From: Porphyromonadaceae bacterium UBA4259
GTDB lineage: Bacteria > Bacteroidota > Bacteroidia > Bacteroidales > Muribaculaceae
Assembly: GCA_002396125.1 (NCBI GenBank)
Contig: DGWL01000043.1
Location: 1 to 47,745 of the forward strand
Length of the DNA stretch: 47,745 bases
Direction of reading: 5' to 3'
Numbering within the stretch: position 1 is the first letter of the stretch; each line of letters begins with the position of its first letter. Positions 41,624-47,745 of the stretch are shown here, piece by piece. The notes beneath the pieces are model-generated. The model made no database searches, had not been told where the DNA came from, and worked only from the letters and a program-made list of their open reading frames with translations. The position numbers were made by a program, and so were the translations under genes.

Positions 41624-43885
41624 ATGGATATCGACAAAATAAAAATCAGAGGCGCACGCGAGAACAACCTCAAGGACGTATCGCTCGACATTCCAAAGCA
41701 CAAAATCACTGTTTTCACCGGCGTTTCGGGCTCGGGAAAGAGTTCGCTGGTGCTCGACACCATTGCGGCCAAGTCGAGGCGTGAGTTGAACGACACCTTC
41801 CCGTCGTTTGTGCAACAATACTTGCCAAAGTACGGACGCCCGCATGTCGATGCCATTGAGAACCTGCCCATCGCCATTGTCATCGACCAAAAGAAGCCTG
41901 CGCCCAACTCCCGTTCCACAGTGGCCACCTACACCGACATTGCCGCGCCGTTGCGCCTGCTCTTTTCCAGAGTGGGACAACCCTTTGTGGGCTATGCCGA
42001 GTCGTTCAGCTTCAATCACCCCGAGGGTAGTTGCGCGCGTTGCTCGGGCCTGGGCGAAATTCGCGAGCTTGACATTCACAAGCTTGTTGACTTCGACAAG
42101 AGCCTCAACGACGAGGACACCATTCACTACATCGCCTTTGGCAAGGGTGGATGGCGCTGGATTCGCTATGCCCACAGTGGTCTTTTCGACCTCGACAAGA
42201 AAATTAAAGACTACAGCCCCGAGGAGCTTGACCTTTTCCTCAACAGCCCGCAGATTCGCCTCAAGAATCCTCCCGCCAACTGGCCAAAGAGCGCGAAATA
42301 TGAGGGACTCATTCCTCGCATGTATCGCAGCATCATCAACAGTGAGGAGGGGCTGTTGCATGCCGCAGTGCTCAACCCCATGCTAAACATGGGCACTTGT
42401 CCCGACTGTGGTGGCACACGCCTGAGCCCTCGCGTGCTATCGTGCAAGATTGAGGGTATAAACATTGCACAGGCATGTGCCATGCCCATCACGCGGCTGA
42501 GCGAGTGGATCAAGTCGCTCAAGTCACCACTGGCCGCCGACATCAAGCAAGCCATAGGCGCACGCCTCACGGCACTCGAAGAGATTGGGCTGGGCTACCT
42601 GAGTCTCGACCGCGCCGTGGGCACACTCTCGGGCGGTGAGGCACAACGATGCAAGATTGCAAAATACATCAACTCGTCGCTCGCCGATGTGCTCTACATC
42701 CTCGACGAGCCCAGCACTGGCCTGCACGACCACGACATTGAGAAAATGAAACACTCGGTGCGTCGCCTGCGCGATGCCGGCAACACGGTGTTGCTGGTGG
42801 AGCATCACCGCGAGATGATTGCCATTGCCGACCACATCGTCGACCTGGGCCCGGGGCCGGGCAGCCGCGGCGGCGAGATAGTTTTCCAAGGCAGCTACAA
42901 CGAACTGTTGCACAGCGGCACCAGCACCGGCATGATGATGAGTATGCACGGTGAATTTAACCCGTCGCCGCGCAAGTCACAGGGCTCGCATGCCCTGCGC
43001 GGAGCATCACTTCACAACCTCAAGAATGTCGACATCGACCTGCCGCTAGGCGTGCTGGCGGTGGTGTGTGGCGTGGCCGGCTCGGGCAAGAGTTCGCTCA
43101 TGGAATGCTTTCGTCGCGACCATGCGGGAATTGTGTTCATCAGCCAAAAGAACATTGGTGCCAGCCTTCGCTCTACCCCTGCCACCTACATGGACATTGC
43201 ACCCGACATCCGCAAGCGCTTCGCGCGCGCCCACAAGATGCGTGAACAGTATTTCACCTTCAACGGCAAGGGAGGATGCCCGGTGTGCGGCGGCAAGGGC
43301 GTGGTGATTGCCGAGATGGCATTCATGGACAATATCGAAACCACCTGTGAGGCTTGTGGCGGACTGCGCTACTCGCAAGAGGCGCTGCAATACACCGTCG
43401 ACGGTCTGAACATAGCCCAAGTGATGGACCTTAGCGTGAGTCGTGCCAGCGAGTTCTTCAAGGGCACGGTAATCGAGCAAAAGCTGCGTCCTCTCATGGC
43501 GGTCGGGCTCGATTACCTGCATCTCAACCAGGCTCTGAGCACGCTCTCGGGAGGCGAGCTGCAACGCATGAAACTTGCATCCTATCTCATGCCTTTCACC
43601 TCGCCCGTTGTCGAGGGAGGACAGCGTGGCGTCTTCATCATCGACGAACCCACCGACGGCCTTCACCTGCGTGATGTGAGTCACCTCATCAATCTTTTCA
43701 ACAAAATGGTCGACGAGGGCAACACCGTCTACGTTGTGGAGCACAACACAAGCGTGATAAAAGCCGCCGACCATGTGATAGAGCTTGGTCCAGGAGCTGG
43801 CGAGCATGGAGGCCACATCATCTATCAAGGTCCACCACAAGGCATGCTCAACTGCCCTACCTCAGTCACGGCTCATTATCTATAA
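41624..43885 (+). CDS. Short UvrA-like (class II) ABC ATPase
   Basis: A 753-aa paralogue of the nucleotide-excision-repair protein UvrA, about 200 residues shorter than the repair enzyme. Both ABC modules are complete: Walker A GVSGSGKS (33-40) and GVAGSGKS (482-489), signatures LSGGE at 334-338 and 640-644, Walker B ILDEPSTGLH (about 358-367) and IIDEPTDGLH. Zinc sites are C136/C139, C258/C261 and C551/C554/C574/C577. The UvrB-binding insertion between Walker A and the first zinc pair is too short, which is the mark of class II UvrA (UvrA2/DrrC type), often linked with drug tolerance. Its task in Bacteroidales is not established. Confidence 0.88.
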   Translation: MDIDKIKIRGARENNLKDVSLDIPKHKITVFTGVSGSGKSSLVLDTIAAKSRRELNDTFPSFVQQYLPKYGRPHVDAIENLPIAIVIDQKKPAPNSRSTVATYTDIAAPLRLLFSRVGQPFVGYAESFSFNHPEGSCARCSGLGEIRELDIHKLVDFDKSLNDEDTIHYIAFGKGGWRWIRYAHSGLFDLDKKIKDYSPEELDLFLNSPQIRLKNPPANWPKSAKYEGLIPRMYRSIINSEEGLLHAAVLNPMLNMGTCPDCGGTRLSPRVLSCKIEGINIAQACAMPITRLSEWIKSLKSPLAADIKQAIGARLTALEEIGLGYLSLDRAVGTLSGGEAQRCKIAKYINSSLADVLYILDEPSTGLHDHDIEKMKHSVRRLRDAGNTVLLVEHHREMIAIADHIVDLGPGPGSRGGEIVFQGSYNELLHSGTSTGMMMSMHGEFNPSPRKSQGSHALRGASLHNLKNVDIDLPLGVLAVVCGVAGSGKSSLMECFRRDHAGIVFISQKNIGASLRSTPATYMDIAPDIRKRFARAHKMREQYFTFNGKGGCPVCGGKGVVIAEMAFMDNIETTCEACGGLRYSQEALQYTVDGLNIAQVMDLSVSRASEFFKGTVIEQKLRPLMAVGLDYLHLNQALSTLSGGELQRMKLASYLMPFTSPVVEGGQRGVFIIDEPTDGLHLRDVSHLINLFNKMVDEGNTVYVVEHNTSVIKAADHVIELGPGAGEHGGHIIYQGPPQGMLNCPTSVTAHYL

Positions 43886-43960
43886 GAGCAAAAAAACAAA
43901 GGAAATGCTGCACAATACATTATATAGAGAAAAGACGTGAGGCATGTGAAAAAAATTTCT

Positions 43961-43968
43961 TATATTTG
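43961..43968 (+). promoter_or_regulatory. -7 element of the porin-sensor operon
   Basis: TATATTTG matches the consensus; no clear -33 box. I see no terminator hairpin between the UvrA-like stop and here. Confidence 0.55.
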
Positions 43969-44036
43969 CGAAATTTTACAGTTATAATTTTTGATATCTA
44001 TTTTTAATGATACCACGTCATTATCGTCTTATTGTT

Positions 44037-45353
44037 ATGATAAAGAACCTTATTGTCGCCATTACACTACTTGTTCCCTCTATGTCACCGGCACAAGAAG
44101 CCGGAGAAAACAGTGAGAAACTAAATCATTTCGCTATCGACGCCGAGCTCATGACTCGTGGCGAGATAAGAATAGGCGGCTTGCCAACCGATGAAGAAGA
44201 TATTGACAACAAAGCCACTTTTATCCTCGAGCGCACCAGGCTGGGACTCGACTTTGAGCGCACCTTTATCAAGGCGCACGTCACCGCTCAGCACTCGGCT
44301 GTGTGGGGGCAGGCAGGCAAGGGCTCATTTAACATCTATGAGGCTTGGGCGCAATTCACAGCGCGGAATGGGCTCTTTGCCAAGGTGGGGCGGCAGGTGC
44401 TCAGCTACGACGACGAGCGCATCATCGGCTCCAACGACTGGGCCATGACCGCACTCTCGCATGACCTGCTCAAACTGGGCTATGAGAGCGACAAGCACAA
44501 GCTGCACCTGATGCTGGCCTATAACCAGAACAGCGAGAGCGTGAACGGCGGCACTGAATACCGTGGCGGCGACAAGCCCTACAAGACCATGCAAAACCTG
44601 TGGTATCACTACCAGCATCCACGGGTGCCCTTTGGCGCATCACTGCTGTTCATGAATCAGGGGTTGCAAAGCGAGAAGGATGGCGATTTGGGGAAAACCT
44701 ACTATCAACAGCTCATTGGCACCTACATCACCTACAAGCCCCGAAACTGGAGCCTGGAGGGATCGTTCTATTACCAGATGGGAAAGAACGAGGAAAGAGT
44801 GGACATCAGGGCATGGATGGCTAGCGCACGAGGCACCTACTCCCCATCGAGCCAATGGAAACTAATTGCCGGCTACGACATCTTGAGCGGTGATGAGTAC
44901 TTTGCGGTTCCCACAGGAGGCGGCATAGGCCTGGGGCTTGTTCAGCACAAGACCATCAAGGGATTCAGTCCGCTCTATGGTTCACATCACAAGTTCTATG
45001 GTGCCATGGATTTCTTCTATGTGTCGACCTACTACAATGGCTTCACACCAGGTCTGCAAAACTACTATGCCGGCGTGAGCTACAAGCCCATCAGCAAATT
45101 GAAATTTGATGCGGCCTACCACTATTTCGCCATCGCCACCAACACCAAGACCCTCAAGAAGCCGCTAGGTCATGAGATAGAATTAACCGCAGCTTTCACC
45201 CCCATCAAAGAAGTGACAGTTTCGCTCGGCTACAGCTACATGCATGGCACCAAGACTATGGAGCAACTCAAGCGTGTCGACAGCGACCGACACTTGCATT
45301 GGGCATGGCTCAACCTCATCGTGAAACCTCGATTCCTGCACATTAAATGGTAA
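44037..45353 (+). CDS. Alginate-export-type outer-membrane porin
   Basis: A beta-barrel protein of 438 aa from the ATG at 44037 (an ATG at 44007 is possible but lengthens the signal sequence). The signal peptide ends near SPAQ-EA. The mature start (FILERTRLGLDFERTFIKAHVTAQHSAVWGQ, then GRQVLSYDDERIIGSNDWAMTA) matches the alginate-export/AlgE-like porin pattern, and regular amphipathic strands continue to the end, which closes on a W (HIKW). In Bacteroidota these barrels are common and their cargo is mostly unknown; alginate itself is not implied. Its stop is 2 nt before the sensor gene, so the two form an operon. Confidence 0.85.
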   Translation: MIKNLIVAITLLVPSMSPAQEAGENSEKLNHFAIDAELMTRGEIRIGGLPTDEEDIDNKATFILERTRLGLDFERTFIKAHVTAQHSAVWGQAGKGSFNIYEAWAQFTARNGLFAKVGRQVLSYDDERIIGSNDWAMTALSHDLLKLGYESDKHKLHLMLAYNQNSESVNGGTEYRGGDKPYKTMQNLWYHYQHPRVPFGASLLFMNQGLQSEKDGDLGKTYYQQLIGTYITYKPRNWSLEGSFYYQMGKNEERVDIRAWMASARGTYSPSSQWKLIAGYDILSGDEYFAVPTGGGIGLGLVQHKTIKGFSPLYGSHHKFYGAMDFFYVSTYYNGFTPGLQNYYAGVSYKPISKLKFDAAYHYFAIATNTKTLKKPLGHEIELTAAFTPIKEVTVSLGYSYMHGTKTMEQLKRVDSDRHLHWAWLNLIVKPRFLHIKW

Positions 45354-45355
45354 TC

Positions 45356-47548
45356 ATGAAAAAAATTCTTGACAAAATAGGGAAAAACTCTAATCGCCGC
45401 ACTTGGATTACCCTGATAATAGTGCTGGCGGCATTGTTGCTTGAATTGTTCTCGGCGGCACAGTATCACTACACCAAGCAAATTCTCGAGAACGAACTTG
45501 AGAAGAAAGCATCGATTGAGATAACGATGAAAGCCATCCTGGTCAAGAGCATGCTCAACTCCACCGAGCAAGTGCTCAACAGCCATGTAGCCGAAATCAC
45601 CAAGCTCACCGAGGACACCGACGACATTGACGACGCACTGCTCACCATCCTGCAAGCCAACCCCTATTTCCTGGGAGTGGGACTGGCTTTTAAACCCGGT
45701 TATTACGACGACGATGACGATCTCTTTGAGCCTTGGGCCTTCAACCAGAAAGGTAAATTGGAATTTCACGGTGACATTGCCAAGCGAGGCAGCCATGACT
45801 ATACCAACTTCAAGTTCTACACCGAACCCATATCGACAGGCAAGCCCTATTGGAGCGACCCTTATATCGATAGCATTCAAAACTTTTCATTGATAACAAC
45901 CTACTCTATTCCCATTATTGACCATGAAGGCGACACAGCGGGAATAGCAGGTATCGACCTGTCACTGGAATGGCTAAGCGACAGTCTCAACAATCGTCAC
46001 ATCTACCCATCGTCTTATTGCCTGCTACTCACCGACAGCGGCAAGCTCATCTCGCAACCTAGCAAAAACCACCCGCGCTACAAGGACTTTGATGATGCTA
46101 TCAAGCTAATCAAAGACTCAACCAACACGGCACGCATTGTTGCCAAAAGCAAAATCAAGATAATTGAGTTCACCACCGAAGACAACCAAGACGCTTGCGT
46201 ATTCTTTCACCACATGAGAGGCAATCCTCACTGGTTGATTGCAGTGGTGTGCTACGACAAGGAGGTGTTTGGCGAGCTCACCAATATGCGCTTGCGCACC
46301 TGGCTACTCATGCTGCTGGGATTCATGCTGCTGGGTTATATTGTATACCGATTCCTGAAGAACAACAAGCGCATGGCCCAGAACGAGCTGGAGCACGAGC
46401 GACTTAACACCGAGCTTCATGTGGCGAAGCGCATCCAGAGCGAGATGCTGCCGCAAGCCGGCATCGAGCACGGCAATGTTGACATTGCCGGCAACCTGGT
46501 GGCTGCTCGCGAGGTGGGAGGCGACATCTACGACTACTTCGTGCGCGACGAGAAGCTCTTCTTCTGCATTGGCGATGCCAGCGGCAAGGGAGTGCCCTCG
46601 GCGCTGGTGATGTCGGTCACCCACTCGCTGTTCCGCGCCATTGGTGCCCGCGAGAGCAATCCTGCGCGCATCATGCAGCTCATCAACCATGCGGTGTGTG
46701 AGGGCAACGAGTCGAGCATGTTTGTCACGTTCTTCATCGGCGTGCTTGACCTACCCACGGGCCGATTGCACTATTGCAACGCCGGTCACGACACGCCCAT
46801 CTTGATAGCCAACGATGCCGTCAAGCTCGATGTAAAGCCCAATCTGCCTCTTGCTGTAATGGGCGACTGGCAATATGAGGGCCAAGACACCAATCTGCAG
46901 CCAGGCACCACATTCCTGCTCTACACCGATGGGCTCACCGAGGCAATGAATGTGCACAAGCAGCAGTTTGGCTTGACTCGCCTGGTCGACATCGTGAAGT
47001 CCACTCCAGGCTCATCCACTCAAGAGTTGCTCGAAGCGGTGCTCGATGGCATGCGTCACTTTGTGGGCGATGCCGAGCAGAGCGACGACCTCACGATGCT
47101 CGCCATCAAGTACACTCCCGTGGTTGAAGACATTGAGCTCGAGCGTGAAATCACAGTTACCAACGATGTTGAGCAGGTCACCCGCCTCAACGACTTTGTC
47201 GACGCCTTCTGCGCCGAGCTCGGCATACCATCAACCGAAGCCACGCAGATGCGCCTCTCGGTTGAGGAAGCAGCCGTCAACGTTATCAACTATGCCTATC
47301 CCGAGGGCGAGATAGGAGAGCTCAACGTCAAGGCCACTGCCACGGCAAGTGCTCTCAAGTTTGTGCTCATCGACAGCGGCATGAGCTTCGCTCCCACCGA
47401 TGCCCCCGACGTTGACACCTCGCTCAGCGCCGAGGACCGTCGCATTGGCGGCCTGGGAATATTCCTAGTGCGCCAGCTCATGGACACAATCAACTATGAG
47501 CGCATTGATGGCCACAACGTGCTCACCCTCAAGAAAAACCGCAAGTAA
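45356..47548 (+). CDS. Membrane sensor joining SpoIIE/PP2C phosphatase and RsbW-like kinase domains
   Basis: A 730-aa protein; the ATG at 45356 is used, since one at 45347 lies inside the porin gene. Transmembrane helix 1 (about 17-36), a periplasmic sensor of about 275 residues with Cache-like features (PYFLGVGLAFKPG, YYDDDDD, GIAGIDLSLEWLS), helix 2 (about 316-334), a short coiled coil, then a PP2C/SpoIIE phosphatase (about 374-587: GGDIYD with D390, GDASGKG with D407, SDDLTM with D577/D578) and a HATPase domain (about 605-727: SVEEAAVNVINY with E637 and N642, DSG with D673, GGLG at 698-701). Such pairs control an anti-anti-sigma (STAS) partner in other phyla. No STAS gene is visible here. 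Confidence 0.88.
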   Translation: MKKILDKIGKNSNRRTWITLIIVLAALLLELFSAAQYHYTKQILENELEKKASIEITMKAILVKSMLNSTEQVLNSHVAEITKLTEDTDDIDDALLTILQANPYFLGVGLAFKPGYYDDDDDLFEPWAFNQKGKLEFHGDIAKRGSHDYTNFKFYTEPISTGKPYWSDPYIDSIQNFSLITTYSIPIIDHEGDTAGIAGIDLSLEWLSDSLNNRHIYPSSYCLLLTDSGKLISQPSKNHPRYKDFDDAIKLIKDSTNTARIVAKSKIKIIEFTTEDNQDACVFFHHMRGNPHWLIAVVCYDKEVFGELTNMRLRTWLLMLLGFMLLGYIVYRFLKNNKRMAQNELEHERLNTELHVAKRIQSEMLPQAGIEHGNVDIAGNLVAAREVGGDIYDYFVRDEKLFFCIGDASGKGVPSALVMSVTHSLFRAIGARESNPARIMQLINHAVCEGNESSMFVTFFIGVLDLPTGRLHYCNAGHDTPILIANDAVKLDVKPNLPLAVMGDWQYEGQDTNLQPGTTFLLYTDGLTEAMNVHKQQFGLTRLVDIVKSTPGSSTQELLEAVLDGMRHFVGDAEQSDDLTMLAIKYTPVVEDIELEREITVTNDVEQVTRLNDFVDAFCAELGIPSTEATQMRLSVEEAAVNVINYAYPEGEIGELNVKATATASALKFVLIDSGMSFAPTDAPDVDTSLSAEDRRIGGLGIFLVRQLMDTINYERIDGHNVLTLKKNRK

Positions 47549-47573
47549 TCACGCTGCTTGCTGCGCAAGTGAC

Positions 47574-47630
47574 AAAAGTGTCCTCAAAAGAATGCCGTCC
47601 CTTTGGGGACACTTTGAGGACACTTCTTTT
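47574..47630 (+). terminator. Terminator after the sensor gene, with nested repeats
   Basis: AAGTGTCCTCAAA (47576-47588) pairs perfectly with TTTGAGGACACTT (47613-47625), followed by CTTTT. A second GGACACTT copy (47607-47614) lies inside the loop and can pair with the same left arm, so two hairpins compete. Confidence 0.75.
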
Positions 47631-47722
47631 CATTTCATTCATCCTTTGCTGCTCTAAGTGCGGTTAGTGACGATAGCACTTATTTTCATTGATTAGTTTG
47701 TTTTTCATAATGACGATGAAGG

Positions 47723-47745
47723 GGACAAGAGGACAAGAGGACGAG
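47723..47745 (+). repeat. Start of a short tandem repeat at the window edge
   Basis: GGACAAGA occurs twice in a row (47723-47738), followed by GGACGAG at the edge. The window ends there, so its extent is unknown. The 47631-47722 stretch is AT-rich with no gene. Confidence 0.5.

Noticed and set aside
41558..42361. 267-codon minus-strand frame opposite the UvrA-like gene
   Set aside because: Fully antisense to a gene with two complete ABC modules; no homology or start signals.

Overview
The window reads as chromosomal DNA of an anaerobic gut-type member of the Bacteroidales (Bacteroidota), probably near Muribaculaceae or Prevotellaceae. The signs are: Bacteroidota promoters (a -33 TTG/TTTG box about 20 bp before a -7 TAnnTTTG box) in front of most transcription units; a six-domain ribosomal protein S1; families typical of the order (DUF4954-like, DKNYY lipoprotein, TGS-containing nucleoside kinase, TrmO, LptB); lipoproteins and outer-membrane barrels; and a tRNA without an encoded CCA. 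The family placement is inference. I see no prophage, transposase, CRISPR array or rRNA.

Layout. 1-7.0 kb: glyA and fabG, each with its own promoter and a strong hairpin terminator, then three leftward genes (two secreted proteins of unknown role and a beta-helix DUF4954-like protein). 7.0-12 kb: a secreted esterase and truA; leftward udk-lptB with a 4-bp overlap; a DUF695-like protein, a small membrane protein and a structured non-coding stretch. 12-20 kb: rpsA and rmuC leftward, then class I fumarase, a class A penicillin-binding protein and the initiator tRNA-fMet rightward. 20.2-21.1 kb: an orphan Fn3-like fragment and a promoter-terminator pair around about 90 nt with no gene, a small-RNA candidate. 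21.1-24.8 kb: an operon of a PAP2 phosphatase fused to an outer-membrane barrel, a second barrel and a lipoprotein metallophosphoesterase. 24.9-31.9 kb: rplY-pth-hslR leftward, a DKNYY lipoprotein, then holB-addB leftward. 32-39.2 kb: a five-gene leftward operon parC, barrel protein, S41 protease, trmO, nucleoside kinase. 39.4-47.5 kb: ornithine aminotransferase with a lysine-rich tail, a cobalamin riboswitch with its own promoter and terminator but no convincing gene, a short UvrA-like ATPase, and an operon of an alginate-export-type porin with a transmembrane sensor that joins a SpoIIE/PP2C phosphatase to an RsbW-like kinase.

Most of the window is housekeeping: one-carbon metabolism, fatty-acid synthesis, translation, envelope and DNA replication or repair. 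The parts most worth a second look are the gene-less cobalamin riboswitch unit (40.89-41.39 kb), the small-RNA candidate (20.79-20.92 kb), the PAP2-barrel operon, the porin-sensor operon, and unusual N-terminal extensions on LptB, ParC and ornithine aminotransferase. All calls come from reading the sequence; no database search was run.
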